Part shown: positions 15,347-25,077 of the stretch, in pieces
How the letters are laid out: each line of letters begins with the position of its first letter
Position numbering within the stretch: the first letter of the stretch is position 1
From: an uncultured Polaribacter sp.
GTDB taxonomy: Bacteria > Bacteroidota > Bacteroidia > Flavobacteriales > Flavobacteriaceae
DNA length: 64,000 nt
Assembly (NCBI GenBank): GCA_943788865.1
Contig: CALSRX010000002.1
Span: 124,001-188,000 of the forward strand
Direction: 5' to 3'
Position numbers and translations under genes: made by a program
The notes under the pieces: model-generated
Database searches by the model: none
The model's input: only the letters and a program-made list of their open reading frames with translations
Told to the model about the DNA's origin: nothing

Positions 15347-16300
15347 ATGATTTTCTGGCAACAACTTTTAACGCAATTACAACAAGATAAAAAAGTATAC
15401 CTTTTAACGGTTATCGAAAATTTTGGAAGTTCTCCTGGTAGAAAAGGATTTAAAATGCTGGTATCCGATGATGGATTTATTTTTGGTTCTGTTGGTGGCG
15501 GCGTGATGGAATTTACCTTAGTAGAAGAAGTTAAAGCATTGCTTCAAAAAGAAAAACAACCTATTTTTTCAAAAAAACAAATCCATCAAGGAAACGGAAA
15601 AGACAAATCTGGAATGATCTGTTCTGGAGAACAAACGGTCGTTTTTCACCCTCTACAAAATTATGACATTCCACTTATAGCAAGCATCCTAAAAGCAATT
15701 GAAAATAACACATCTCAAACACTTTGTTTTTCTCCAAATAAAATAGCTTTTACTCAAGACACCATTACAGACAAATACAAAACGGAGATTCTGTCTGAAA
15801 ACGACTGGTCTTTTAAAGAAAATATTGGTTTTAAAGAAACGCTCTATATTGTTGGTGGCGGACATGTTGGTTTGGCGGTTTCTCAACTTTTTAAGCAATT
15901 AAATTTTCATGTGGTTGTGTTTGACAATAGAGACAACTTAAACACTTTAGAAGCAAATACTTTTGCACATCAAAAACAAGTAATTGATTATACTACAATT
16001 GAGGATTTTATCAAAGAAGGAAACGATAGTTATGTGGCAATTATGACCAATAAATACACAGATGACAAATTGGTGTTGAGTAAAATCATCAAGAACACCT
16101 ATGCATACATCGGTGTTTTAGGAAGCAAAGCCAAACTAAAAACCATGTGGGAAGTGTTGCAAAAAGAAGGTTTTACTCAAAATGAATTGGACCAAGTTTA
16201 TGCTCCTATTGGATTGCATATTAAAAGTGAAACTCCAGAAGAAATTGCAGTAAGCATTGCCGCAGAAATCATACAAGCTAAAAACACTCCAAAATCATGA
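15347..16300 (+). CDS. XdhC/CoxI family molybdenum hydroxylase maturation protein
   Basis: A 317-residue protein from ATG 15347 (MIFWQQLL); TTG 15320 would add nine residues. The N-terminal XdhC/CoxI domain contains GSSPGRKGFKMLV and GSVGGGVMEF; a Rossmann domain starts at YIVGGGHVGLAVSQLF. XdhC-type proteins bind Moco and insert its sulfurated form into xanthine-dehydrogenase-like enzymes. The likely client is the molybdenum hydroxylase at 36.6-39.3 kb. It overlaps the following PLP enzyme by four bases (ATGA). Confidence 0.88.
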   Translation: MIFWQQLLTQLQQDKKVYLLTVIENFGSSPGRKGFKMLVSDDGFIFGSVGGGVMEFTLVEEVKALLQKEKQPIFSKKQIHQGNGKDKSGMICSGEQTVVFHPLQNYDIPLIASILKAIENNTSQTLCFSPNKIAFTQDTITDKYKTEILSENDWSFKENIGFKETLYIVGGGHVGLAVSQLFKQLNFHVVVFDNRDNLNTLEANTFAHQKQVIDYTTIEDFIKEGNDSYVAIMTNKYTDDKLVLSKIIKNTYAYIGVLGSKAKLKTMWEVLQKEGFTQNELDQVYAPIGLHIKSETPEEIAVSIAAEIIQAKNTPKS

Positions 16301-17529
16301 AATTAGATATTAAATTTGTTCGTTCACATTTTCCTGCCTTTACAGAACCTACTTTAAAAGGGTGGGCTTTTTTTGAAAATGCCGGTGGTTCTTATCCTTG
16401 CAAGCAGTTTATAAATCGCTTGACCGATTTTTATATGAAAAACAAAGTGCAAGTCAATTATCCATATCCTGCTTCAACCTTAGCAGGACAATTAATGGAT
16501 GCTTCTTATCAAAGATTTGCAGATTACTTAGATGTTGATGCTTCAGAAATTCATTTTGGACCCTCTACCACGCAAAACATTTATGTGTTAGCAAACGCCA
16601 TGCGACCAATGTGGAAAGACGGAGATGAAATTATTGTTTCTTGTCAAGATCATGAAGCCAATGCTGGTGCTTGGAGAAGGTTAGAAAAGCAAGGCATTAC
16701 AATTGTGGAGTGGCATGTAAATTCCGAAACCGGTTTATTAGAACTAGATACTTTAAAATCGTTGTTTTCTGACCGCACAAAAATGGTGGCCTATCCACAT
16801 TGTTCTAATGTAATTGGACATGTAAATCCAGTAAAAGAAATTAGTAAAATGGTTCGTAAAGTAGGTGCGCTATCTGTTGTAGACGGAGTTGGTTTAGCGC
16901 CGCATGGTTTTCCAAATATCAAAGAGTTGGGAGCAGATATTTATCTTTTTTCGCTCTATAAAACCTTTGGACCACATTTAGGGTTGATGTATGTTGCTAA
17001 AGAATTGGCTGTTAAAATGGAAAATCAATCGCATTATTTTAAAGAAGGCATTCTAAAAAGCATGCTGACTCCTGCTGGACCCGATCATGCCCAAATTGCA
17101 GCTGCAAGTGGAGTAATAGATTATTTTGATACTATTTATGAACATCATTTTGATACAAAAGCTACTCCCACGGAAAGAAATACTGCCATCAATCGTTTGT
17201 TTCTAGAACACGAAAACACCTTATTAAATCATTTATTAGCGTTTTTAAGGTCTAGAGATGATATTCAAATAGTTGGACCTAATACTATTGAAAATAGAGC
17301 TCCCATTGTTTCCATCATCCCAAAAAATAAAAAAATAAAAAGAGTCTATGCCGACTTAACTAAACACAAATTAATGTTAGGTATTGGGCATTTTTACGCG
17401 ATTAGACCTCTACAAGACATGAACATTGACGAGCAAACCGGGGTGATACGAATTTCATTTTTACACTATACCAGCATGGAAGATGTTGAGCAATTAATCA
17501 ACGGATTGAAAGATGCTCTAAGTGAATAG
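16297..17529 (+). CDS. Class V aminotransferase, cysteine desulfurase-like
   Basis: A 410-residue fold-type I PLP enzyme. FGPSTTQNIYVLANAM and SCQDHEANAGAWRRL correspond to cofactor and substrate contacts, VVDGVGLAPHG holds the PLP Asp, and FSLYKTFGPHLG contains the Schiff-base lysine. It resembles the cysteine-desulfurase-like group of class V aminotransferases. Direct coupling to xdhC raises the possibility that it supplies sulfur for Moco sulfuration; that is inference, as no C-terminal desulfurase cysteine loop could be recognised. Confidence 0.8.
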   Translation: MKLDIKFVRSHFPAFTEPTLKGWAFFENAGGSYPCKQFINRLTDFYMKNKVQVNYPYPASTLAGQLMDASYQRFADYLDVDASEIHFGPSTTQNIYVLANAMRPMWKDGDEIIVSCQDHEANAGAWRRLEKQGITIVEWHVNSETGLLELDTLKSLFSDRTKMVAYPHCSNVIGHVNPVKEISKMVRKVGALSVVDGVGLAPHGFPNIKELGADIYLFSLYKTFGPHLGLMYVAKELAVKMENQSHYFKEGILKSMLTPAGPDHAQIAAASGVIDYFDTIYEHHFDTKATPTERNTAINRLFLEHENTLLNHLLAFLRSRDDIQIVGPNTIENRAPIVSIIPKNKKIKRVYADLTKHKLMLGIGHFYAIRPLQDMNIDEQTGVIRISFLHYTSMEDVEQLINGLKDALSE

Positions 17530-17628
17530 AAGATTCAAATTTCTAAAATCTTTAAAAGTTAATACAACAAAACATCCCTAAAGGCAATGAATTAGTATAT
17601 TCGTATAGTTCTAATATATAAAAACTAA

Positions 17629-18627
17629 ATGATGGAATATAGACGCTTAGGAAAATCTGGATTAAAAATCTCTGCTTTATCACTGGGATCTTGGGTAACT
17701 TTTGGCAAGCAAGTTCAGACAGAAGATGCAAAAATACTGTTGAAAACTGCCTATGATGCAGGAGTAAATTTCTTTGACAATGCTGAAGGATATGAAGCTG
17801 GGAAATCAGAAAAAATCATGGGTGAAGCTATAAAAAATTTGGGCTTATCTCGTGATACATTTGCAGTTTCCTCAAAAGTCTTTTGGGGTGGTACACAAAA
17901 AATGCAGCTAGGATTGAGTGCTAAACATGTACGTGATTCATGTGATTTAGCACTTAAGCGACTTCAAGTTGAATACTTAGATCTTTACTATTGCCATCGC
18001 CCTGATATTGACACCCCTATTGAAGAAACCGTACGTGCCATGCACAACTTAATTCTTCAAGGTAAAATCATCTATTGGGGAACTAGTGAATGGTCTGCTT
18101 AGCAGATTACACAAGCGCATGCAGTCGCACAAGCTCATGGACTTACTCCTCCTGCGATGGAACAACCTCAATACAATCTTTTACATAGAGGCAAGGTGGA
18201 GTCAGAATTTTTACCCCTTTATGAAAACTATGGTCTAGGCACCACCATCTGGTCTCCTCTTGCTAGCGGAATACTAACTGGTAAATACAACGATGGAGTG
18301 CCATCTGATAGCCGTTTGAATTTACCGGATTATGAATGGCTAAAAGAATTATGGTCAAATGAAGAAGGAAAACAAAAACTTGAAAAAGTTCGAGAATTAA
18401 CTAAGCTGTCAAAAGAATTAGGTATAAGCATGACACATTTATCAATTTCATGGTGCTTAAAAAACCCTAATGTTTCTACAGTTATTTTAGGTGCGTCACG
18501 TTTAAATCAACTTGAAGACAACTTGAAATCACTAGATGTGATTGATAAACTAACTCCAGATGTAATGGTAAAAATTGAAGCAATTATCGACAATAAGCCC
18601 CCTGGTCCAGAGCGATTTGGACAGTAA
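17629..18627 (+). pseudogene. Aldo/keto reductase interrupted by in-frame TAG
   Basis: 333 codons of an AKR of the YghZ/potassium-channel-beta-like group, broken by TAG at 18100-18102. The flanking sequence reads GTSEWSA, stop, QITQAHAVAQAHG, and one C-to-T change in CAG (Gln) explains it. The upstream half has the AKR pattern FFDNAEGYEAGKSE (catalytic Asp/Tyr), SSKVFWGG (Lys) and YLDLYYCHRPD (His); the downstream half keeps VILGASRLNQLEDNL, the NADPH site. TAG is an ordinary stop in neighbouring genes (12143, 13043). The downstream half could start at ATG 18157. Confidence 0.88.
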
Positions 18628-18702
18628 TGAATTGCAAACCAATCCACTTATAAATATGTCTACATACAATCCCACAATTTTTAAAGACTAATTAAGCTCA
18701 AT

Positions 18703-19356
18703 ATGAATTATTTTTTAGATGCACTAAAAAGTTATGCCGATTTCCATGGGAGATCAAGTCGAAAAGAATTTTGGCTATTTGCATTATTTGGGCTCTTTAT
18801 TTTCCCATTTACTTTAATTTTAATTGAAGAATCTTTCTTTTATATATATAGCCTATTCATTTTGATACCTACCCTAGCTATTTTAACAAGAAGACTCCAC
18901 GACACTGGGAAAAATGGAGCTTTTTTATTTCTTTTATTGATACCTTACTTCGGGTTATTAATTGTTTTAATTTTATGTCTTCAAGAAGGAGACATTGACA
19001 CCAACGCTTATAGTCCTGAACCTGAAGACAGTAAAAATCGCAGACCTAACCACTTCAAAAACCATGGCTCTTATTCTAAAACTGCTGAATTGAATCAAGA
19101 GTATCTAGTAAAACAGCAAAATATCAATACTCAAGGGTCAATAAAAAAGAAAGGCTACGGGTGTATATTCGCATCGAGCGGTGTTTTATTAGGAGGTATT
19201 GTTGGTGGATTTATCGGTGACAATATTGGTCTTTCTAAAGGATATACTGGAGGAGATTCTATAGGAACTGTTTTGTTTGGAATCATGGGAGTACCCATTG
19301 GTGCTATTCTAGGATTGGCAGCTGGTGTAATTTTAGGAAGTAAAAAAAAGAACTAA
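18703..19356 (+). CDS. DUF805 membrane protein with glycine-rich tail
   Basis: A 217-residue protein. Residues 1-105 form a DUF805 domain: FLDALKSYADFHGRSSRKEFWLF, three hydrophobic helices and the conserved RRLHDTGKNG between helices 2 and 3. A polar linker (about 106-150) leads to two glycine-rich hydrophobic segments (GVLLGGIVGGFIGDNIGL and GVPIGAILGLAAGVILG) like those of glycine-zipper proteins. Function of DUF805 is unknown; the location is the inner membrane. Confidence 0.8.
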   Translation: MNYFLDALKSYADFHGRSSRKEFWLFALFGLFIFPFTLILIEESFFYIYSLFILIPTLAILTRRLHDTGKNGAFLFLLLIPYFGLLIVLILCLQEGDIDTNAYSPEPEDSKNRRPNHFKNHGSYSKTAELNQEYLVKQQNINTQGSIKKKGYGCIFASSGVLLGGIVGGFIGDNIGLSKGYTGGDSIGTVLFGIMGVPIGAILGLAAGVILGSKKKN

Positions 19357-19440
19357 TACATTCATAATATTACAATAGTAAAAAAGATGCTCTATGCTAA
19401 TAAAATAATTAAGTTTGTTTCTAAACTTAAAAAAGATAAC

Positions 19441-19498
19441 TTCGCTAACTGCTGATATAAATCATTAAAACGGATTCATATCAAAATGCATTAGCGAA
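19441..19498. repeat. Extended imperfect hairpin
   Basis: Outer arms TTCGCTAA (19441-19448) and TTAGCGAA (19491-19498) pair perfectly, and inner arms GATATAAATC (19454-19463) and GATTCATATC (19474-19483) pair with one mismatch. It sits between convergent genes next to a terminator and resembles a dispersed intergenic repeat. Confidence 0.5.
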
Positions 19499-19504
19499 AC
19501 ATAA

Positions 19505-19537
19505 AAAACCTTTATCAAATTGATGAAGGTTTTTATT
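19505..19537. terminator. Bidirectional terminator
   Basis: CCTTTATCA (19509-19517) pairs with TGATGAAGG (19521-19529) with one mismatch, flanked by A and T tracts, between convergent genes. Confidence 0.7.
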
Positions 19538-19958
19538 TTACCTTTATTGGAATGAGAACATTCCCTGTTACCTTAAATTTTGCATTTTTAAACTTTGGTG
19601 GGCCCATAAATCCTGTTGCATTATTAGAAGTTCCTATTGGTTCTTTCGGAATTCCAAGAAAATTAGTATCCATTTTTTTATTATCATTTGCATCATGAAA
19701 AACTGAAATAGCATAGGTTCCTTTTTTAATATTTTTAAAAAATGCTGTTGCTTTTAAATCAGTAACTTTTACAATTGCTCCTTTAAACTCTTTCTTTAAA
19801 AAATCTTTTTCAGAATTGTACAAAGCTATATAAACAGCTCCTTTATCAGATTTCATTCCAGAAATTGTTACTGTGATTGTGTACTTTTCAACCTCTTGCG
19901 AAAACGAGGTGTTATAACATAAAACTAAAAAAACAATTGTACTAAAAAACTTTTTCAT
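19533..19958 (-). CDS. Secreted DUF2141 protein
   Basis: A 141-residue protein with signal peptide to about residue 20 (TSFSQEV). The DUF2141 core is evident: GAVYIALYNSEKDF, GTYAISVFHDANDNKKMDTNFLGIPKEP and SNNATGFMGPPKF. The acidic HDANDNKKMDTN loop looks like a calcium-type loop and the fold is probably an immunoglobulin-like beta sandwich. Function unknown; four bases separate it from the NADH dehydrogenase gene upstream, so they may be co-transcribed. Confidence 0.85.
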   Translation of the reverse strand: MKKFFSTIVFLVLCYNTSFSQEVEKYTITVTISGMKSDKGAVYIALYNSEKDFLKKEFKGAIVKVTDLKATAFFKNIKKGTYAISVFHDANDNKKMDTNFLGIPKEPIGTSNNATGFMGPPKFKNAKFKVTGNVLIPIKVK

Positions 19959-19961
19959 CTC

Positions 19962-21254
19962 TTATTTAAATGACTCTTTACTTTTATTTTTAAAGGGTCT
20001 TATAATCAATCTTGATTCTCTATCAAAACGAATGTAGTTATACACCCAATTCATAAATACTACTGCTCTGTTTCTAAAACCAATTAATGAAAACAAATGC
20101 ACAAACATCCAAACAAACCATGCAAAAACTCCTTGAAACTTTACTGTTGGTAAATCTACTACCGCTTTATTTCTACCGATAGTTGCCATTGAACCTTTGT
20201 CGTTATAAACAAATGGTTTTAAAGGTTTAGACTTTAATACTGCCAGAATATTTTTAGCTAACAGTTTTCCTTGTTGCAAAGCAGGTTGTGCCATCATGGG
20301 ATGGCCATGTGGATTTTTATCTGAATTCATGGAAGCAACATCTCCGATCGCAAAAATATTGGTATATCCTTCTACTTTATTATAAGCATCCACAGTAATT
20401 CTATTTGCTCTTTCAACAATACAATGCTGTTCTAAACCACCTATCGTTTCTCCCTGAACTCCTGCTGCCCAAATAACTGTTGCAGCTTTAAATGTTTCGT
20501 TAGTATTCGTTGTTACTAAATCGCCATCATAATTTGTGACGTGCACGTTTTTCCAAACATTTACGCCTAAATTTACTAAGAAATCCTCTGCTTTTTTGGA
20601 AGCTTTTTTACTCATCGCATCAATCAATCTATCAGAACCTTGAATAAGATTGATTTGCATTTCTCTGATATCTAAATCTGGATAATCTTTTGGTAAAATA
20701 GCTTTTTTCATTTCAGCCAAAGCACCAGCAAGCTCAACACCTGTTGGTCCACCTCCTACAATAATAAAATTCATCAATGCTTTTCGCTCTTCAAAATCTG
20801 AAGTCAGCAATGCTTCTTCAAAATTCTCTAAGACTAAACTTCTGATGTTTAATGACTGCGGAATACTTTTCATTTCCATAGCATATTTTTCGATGCTTTT
20901 ATTGCCGAAAAAATTGGTCTTAGAACCTGTTGCAATAACCAAATAATCGTAAGACAAATTTCCTATGGTTGTCTCAATTTCGTTTTTACTAGAATGAATT
21001 TTCACCACTTCGGCCAATCTAAAATGATAGTATTTTAAATTGTTAAATAATTTTCTGATTGGAAATGCGATCGAGTCTGGCTCTAAACCACCTGTAGCAA
21101 CTTGATATAATAATGGTTGAAAAGTATGATAATTGTGCTTGTCAAGTAAAACCACCTGAACTTCTTTGTTTTCTAATCCTTTTGCTAGTGCTAATCCTGC
21201 AAAACCTCCACCAACAATAACAACTCTTGGTAAGCTAGTTTGTGGTATATTCAT
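19962..21254 (-). CDS. ndh: Type II NADH dehydrogenase (NDH-2)
   Basis: A 430-residue FAD/NAD(P)-binding oxidoreductase. Two dinucleotide folds are seen: VVIVGGGFAGLALAKGL (FAD, residues 10-27) and FIIVGGGPTGVELAGAL (NADH, about 162-178); the FAD-contacting NIFAIGDVAS lies near 298-308 and QPALQQGKLLAKN near 323-335, the NDH-2 quinone-site signature. A C-terminal amphipathic region (FAWFVWMFVHLFSLIGFRNR) anchors it to the membrane. The enzyme passes electrons from NADH to quinone without pumping protons. Confidence 0.9.
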   Translation of the reverse strand: MNIPQTSLPRVVIVGGGFAGLALAKGLENKEVQVVLLDKHNYHTFQPLLYQVATGGLEPDSIAFPIRKLFNNLKYYHFRLAEVVKIHSSKNEIETTIGNLSYDYLVIATGSKTNFFGNKSIEKYAMEMKSIPQSLNIRSLVLENFEEALLTSDFEERKALMNFIIVGGGPTGVELAGALAEMKKAILPKDYPDLDIREMQINLIQGSDRLIDAMSKKASKKAEDFLVNLGVNVWKNVHVTNYDGDLVTTNTNETFKAATVIWAAGVQGETIGGLEQHCIVERANRITVDAYNKVEGYTNIFAIGDVASMNSDKNPHGHPMMAQPALQQGKLLAKNILAVLKSKPLKPFVYNDKGSMATIGRNKAVVDLPTVKFQGVFAWFVWMFVHLFSLIGFRNRAVVFMNWVYNYIRFDRESRLIIRPFKNKSKESFK

Positions 21255-21298
21255 ATACGTGTGTAAAAACAGTTAATTTCACTGAAATTTTTGTTTTG

Positions 21299-21306
21299 CA
21301 AATTTA
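21299..21306 (-). promoter_or_regulatory. Candidate -7 box before ndh
   Basis: Minus-strand TAAATTTG matches TAnnTTTG exactly, 45 bases before the ndh start; no clear -33 TTTG at the usual spacing. Confidence 0.3.
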
Positions 21307-21357
21307 CGGAATACCAATCAATTAGCTTGGTTTAATTGAACTTTTGAATGTTAAATT

Positions 21358-21885
21358 TTATCTTAATTCGACTTTAATTTGCTGTAAGGTTTTATTAGAT
21401 TGGATGTATGCTGAAATTATTTTTTTTCGAAGGGTTTCTATATCAGTCACAAAATAGTTTGCCCATGTATCATCTGAAAATAACTTTCTAATTTGAGCGA
21501 CTCTTTTTTGTGCTGTTTCTGCAAAAAACAAAAAAGCAGTTTCAGAGGTTTCTTTATGATGAAAGTCTACCGTTTTGTTTTCGAAATCAACAGAAATATA
21601 AAATTGTTTTTCGGTTTCGTTTAAGGCATAAAAATCTGTCCATTTTGCAAAACCTAGATAGTAGTTCTGATTTTTGATTTTTTCATTAGAAACTAAACGC
21701 CATCTGCAATTTGCTACTCTACCCCAATGATTTGAATACCTATATACACCTTCATCAGTATAAAAATACTGGCTCCCTGCTTTGCTCTTAAAATGAAATT
21801 TATTTTTAGTTAAAAAATCAGAGTTTACTTGTTGAAATTCGCAAAAAGTATGTGCAAAGAAATTAGTGGAAGTGAACGTTTTCAA
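21358..21885 (-). CDS. Conserved hypothetical protein
   Basis: A soluble 175-residue protein without signal peptide. It is rich in aromatic residues and has the striking segment YRYSNHWGRVANCRWRL (about residues 49-65), then YYLGFAKWTDF. The C-terminal third is helical. I do not recognise a named domain. It lies seven bases after the phosphoesterase gene and probably forms a unit with it. Confidence 0.65.
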   Translation of the reverse strand: MKTFTSTNFFAHTFCEFQQVNSDFLTKNKFHFKSKAGSQYFYTDEGVYRYSNHWGRVANCRWRLVSNEKIKNQNYYLGFAKWTDFYALNETEKQFYISVDFENKTVDFHHKETSETAFLFFAETAQKRVAQIRKLFSDDTWANYFVTDIETLRKKIISAYIQSNKTLQQIKVELR

Positions 21886-21892
21886 AAAAATA

Positions 21893-22780
21893 TTATTTGA
21901 TTACTAATTTTCTAGAAGGTTCTCTATCGAAACCTTCTACAGTAATGGTATCTTTATCAAACTTTACTTTTGCAAAAGCCGATGTGTTTTCAGTATCAAC
22001 CATTCCTTTAAATGTTAAATAATGAACATTGTCAACTAGCTCATAAGCTCCTGCATGGTTATGACCATTAAAAAACACTTTGACATTTTTATAAGGTGCT
22101 ATCAATGACAAAAACTGTTCTCTATTCCAAATATTATGTTGATCTACCGGATAGATAGGAAAATGGCAATAAAACCCTACTTTCTCATTGTTTTGAACGG
22201 CTTTGTCTAATTCTTCTTTTACCCACTTCAATTGAGGTGTACTTAAGGCCCCATTCCATTCTTTTACATAAGGCAATTCTTTATTTAAGGATTTGAAAAG
22301 AGAATCTGTTTGTCTTTTTTTTGTTTCCGTTAAAGCGCCATAAAAACTCAGATCGTTACCATCTAAAACAATAAAACGCCAATCTTTTTCTACAAAACTA
22401 TAGTACCTGTTTTTTAAATCTAGTTTTTTAATGACTTCAGTTTTTAAAGAATCTTTTACTTCAAAATCATGATTTCCTAATACATGGTAGGTTTTTGACT
22501 TTAATTGTTTCCAAGTTGGTAAGACACTATCTAAACTTTCAAAATTTTTATCAATAAAATCTCCTAAATGAATGGTATAACTTAATGCATCCTTATTCAA
22601 AACTGCTACCGCTTCTTTTAATCTCTGAGGTGCTTTTTTATAGTATCGATCCCATTTAATTTCACAATCACAATATTGACAATCTGTAATGACACCAATT
22701 TTAAACGAAGTATCTTTTTTTTGTTCAGAACAAGAAATAATACTAAATATGATTGCAAAAAAGAATATGATTTTTTTCAT
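21893..22780 (-). CDS. Metallophosphoesterase lipoprotein
   Basis: About 295 residues from ATG 22780. MKKIIFFFAIIFSIISC is a lipoprotein signal with the lipidated Cys followed by SEQKKD. Calcineurin-like motifs are present: VITDCQYCDC (D in the first motif, with an unusual Cys-rich QYCDC), LGDFID, LGNHDFE, CHFPIYPVD and NGHNHAG. This fits the ADPRibase-Mn/CDP-alcohol phosphatase-like group of exported phosphoesterases. A frame extension to 22804 is possible but would bury the signal peptide. Confidence 0.85.
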   Translation of the reverse strand: MKKIIFFFAIIFSIISCSEQKKDTSFKIGVITDCQYCDCEIKWDRYYKKAPQRLKEAVAVLNKDALSYTIHLGDFIDKNFESLDSVLPTWKQLKSKTYHVLGNHDFEVKDSLKTEVIKKLDLKNRYYSFVEKDWRFIVLDGNDLSFYGALTETKKRQTDSLFKSLNKELPYVKEWNGALSTPQLKWVKEELDKAVQNNEKVGFYCHFPIYPVDQHNIWNREQFLSLIAPYKNVKVFFNGHNHAGAYELVDNVHYLTFKGMVDTENTSAFAKVKFDKDTITVEGFDREPSRKLVIK

Positions 22781-22821
22781 TTTTATGAGATGTTTGAGAT
22801 TCACAAATATAATCTAAAAAG

Positions 22822-22855
22822 AAAAAACGCAACCAACTTAATGATTGCGTTTTTA
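22822..22855. terminator. Bidirectional terminator-like hairpin
   Basis: AAAAACGCAA (22823-22832) pairs with TTGCGTTTTT (22846-22855) around a 13-nt loop, with T tracts on both strands. It separates the phosphoesterase start from the upstream dnaK gene. Confidence 0.65.
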
Positions 22856-22896
22856 TTATTTGTTTCTGAGTTTTGTTTAGAAACACTTATTTCAAA

Positions 22897-22914
22897 TCCC
22901 GCTTTTCAGCGGGA
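22897..22914 (-). terminator. Hairpin just after dnaK
   Basis: TCCCGCT (22897-22903) and AGCGGGA (22908-22914) form a GC-rich 7-bp stem about 45 bases after the dnaK stop codon. The T tract is short, so it may be an RNA 3' stabiliser rather than a full terminator. Confidence 0.5.
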
Positions 22915-22956
22915 TAAGTTCAATTACGTATTTTGAAAAACAAAATACTATTTCAC

Positions 22957-24855
22957 TTACTTGACTTCTTCGAAGTCTACGTCTTCAACTGTATCGCTAG
23001 AATCTCCTTCGTTAGAAATTTCTGGTTCATCTTGCATTTTTTGAGTTGCATCTTGCTCTGCTTTGTACATTTCTTCAGAAGCAGCTTTCCAAGCTTCATT
23101 AATCTTATCCATTGCAGCGTCTATTTGTGCAATATCTTTAGATTCGTGAGCAGCTTTTAACTCAGTCAAGGCAGCTTCAATTGGTGCTTTTTTATCATCA
23201 GATAATTTTTCACCAAACTCCTTCAATTGCTTTTCGGTTTGGAAAATCATTCCGTCAGCTCCATTGATTTTTTCAGCTGTTTCTTTTGCTGCTTTATCTG
23301 CATCTGCATTTGCTTCTGCTTCTTGCTTCATTTTTTGGATTTCTTCTTCTGATAAACCAGATGAAGCTTCAATTCTAATCTCGTGAGATTTGTTTGTTCC
23401 TTTATCTAAAGCAGATACTTTAATGATTCCGTTTGCATCAATATCAAAAGTTACTTCAATTTGCGGAATTCCTCTTCCTGCTGGTGGAATACCATCTAAA
23501 TGGAAACGACCAATCGTTTTGTTATCTGCAGCCATCGCTCTTTCTCCCTGAAGAACATGAATTTCTACTGAAGGCTGATTGTCTACTGCTGTAGAAAACA
23601 CTTGTGATTTCTTCGTTGGAATGGTTGTATTTGCATCGATTAACTTCGTAAATACATTCCCCATTGTTTCGATTCCTAAAGATAAAGGTGTAACATCTAA
23701 TAATAATACATCTTTTACATCCCCAGATAAAACTCCACCTTGAATTGCAGCTCCTAAAGCGACAACTTCATCAGGGTTTACTCCTTTACTTGGTGCTTTT
23801 CCAAAGAATTTCTCAACAGCTTCTTGAACCGCAGGAATTCTTGTAGAACCTCCAACTAAAATAACTTCATCAATATCACTTTTAGATAAACCTGCAGCTT
23901 TTAAAGCAGTTTCACAAGGTTTGATTGTTCTCTTCACTAAATCGTCTATTAATTGCTCAAACTTTGCTTTTGTTAAACTTCTTACCAAGTGTTTTGGTCC
24001 ACTTGCAGTAGCGGTTACATAAGGCAAGTTAATTTCTGTAGAAGGCGAACTAGACAATTCTATTTTCGCTTTTTCAGCAGCTTCTTTTAAACGTTGTAAA
24101 GCCATAGGATCTTTACGTAAATCCATATTTTCTTCTGCCATAAACTCTTCAGCCAACCAGTTGATGATTTTTTGATCAACATCATCTCCACCTAAGTGTG
24201 TATCTCCATCAGTTGACAACACTTCAAAAACTCCGTCTCCTAATTCTAGGATAGAAACATCATGTGTTCCTCCCCCAAAATCAAAAACTACTATTTTTTG
24301 ATCTTGTCCTTTTTTATCCAATCCGTAAGCTAAAGCAGCAGCAGTTGGCTCGTTAATTATTCTACGAACTTTTAATCCCGCAATTTCACCAGCTTCTTTT
24401 GTAGCTTGTCTTTGCGCATCGTTAAAATATGCTGGTACTGTAATTACTGCTTCAGAAACATCTTGTCCTAAATAATCCTCTGCAGTTTTTTTCATTTTTT
24501 GCAATATCATTGCAGAGATTTCTTGTGGCGTATATAAACGCCCATCAATATCTACTCTTGGAGTATCGTTATCTCCTTTTACAACTTTATAAGGAACTCT
24601 TTCTGCTTCGTTTTTAGACTCAGAATATTTATTTCCCATAAAACGTTTGATAGAATATACCGTTTTTGTTGGATTGGTTACTGCTTGTCTTTTTGCAGGA
24701 TCCCCAACTTTACGCTCTCCGTCTTCAACAAATCCAATAATAGATGGTGTTGTTCTTTTTCCTTCTGCATTAGGAATTACAACTGGCTCATTTCCTTCCA
24801 TTACGGAAACACATGAATTCGTAGTTCCTAAGTCAATTCCTATAATTTTACTCAT
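22957..24855 (-). CDS. dnaK: Chaperone DnaK (Hsp70)
   Basis: A 632-residue Hsp70. The ATPase domain opens with [18 protein letters not shown] and contains [13 protein letters not shown] and [14 protein letters not shown]; the substrate domain has [13 protein letters not shown] and [13 protein letters not shown], and the tail ends in the acidic EDVDFEEVK. DnaK binds exposed hydrophobic segments of client proteins in an ATP cycle with DnaJ and GrpE, neither of which is adjacent. THDVS replaces the usual TFDVS, a minor substitution seen in Bacteroidetes. Confidence 0.98.
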   Translation of the reverse strand: MSKIIGIDLGTTNSCVSVMEGNEPVVIPNAEGKRTTPSIIGFVEDGERKVGDPAKRQAVTNPTKTVYSIKRFMGNKYSESKNEAERVPYKVVKGDNDTPRVDIDGRLYTPQEISAMILQKMKKTAEDYLGQDVSEAVITVPAYFNDAQRQATKEAGEIAGLKVRRIINEPTAAALAYGLDKKGQDQKIVVFDFGGGTHDVSILELGDGVFEVLSTDGDTHLGGDDVDQKIINWLAEEFMAEENMDLRKDPMALQRLKEAAEKAKIELSSSPSTEINLPYVTATASGPKHLVRSLTKAKFEQLIDDLVKRTIKPCETALKAAGLSKSDIDEVILVGGSTRIPAVQEAVEKFFGKAPSKGVNPDEVVALGAAIQGGVLSGDVKDVLLLDVTPLSLGIETMGNVFTKLIDANTTIPTKKSQVFSTAVDNQPSVEIHVLQGERAMAADNKTIGRFHLDGIPPAGRGIPQIEVTFDIDANGIIKVSALDKGTNKSHEIRIEASSGLSEEEIQKMKQEAEANADADKAAKETAEKINGADGMIFQTEKQLKEFGEKLSDDKKAPIEAALTELKAAHESKDIAQIDAAMDKINEAWKAASEEMYKAEQDATQKMQDEPEISNEGDSSDTVEDVDFEEVK

Positions 24856-24945
24856 AATCGTTATTTATATAATTAATATTGTTAATTCAATTTTACACTT
24901 CTCTAATAGTCAATTTGTATGCCAACCCCTGTTAGCTTAAAAAAA

Positions 24946-25010
24946 TGTCAGTTTATACGAATTGAATTCAAAAAATATGACAGGTTGACAGAAATTAGCC
25001 CTAATTAGGG
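24946..25010. promoter_or_regulatory. Candidate stress-regulatory region upstream of dnaK
   Basis: Three TGTCA/TGACA boxes (24946-24950, 24978-24982, 24986-24990) and a perfect 12-bp palindrome CCCTAATTAGGG (24999-25010) lie between divergent dnaK and the serine dehydratase gene. The boxes could be a heat-shock control element; the palindrome could serve either gene. No CIRCE element is present. Confidence 0.35.
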
Positions 25011-25077
25011 TGCATAAAATTCATAAAATAAAATTTTTCAAAACGACAATTTTTATACATTAGCCAAAAATTTAGGT

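Noticed and set aside
18100-18102. TAG recoding (amber as amino acid) in the aldo/keto reductase
   Set aside because: TAG ends other genes normally (12143-12145, 13043-13045), so the codon is not reassigned in this organism.
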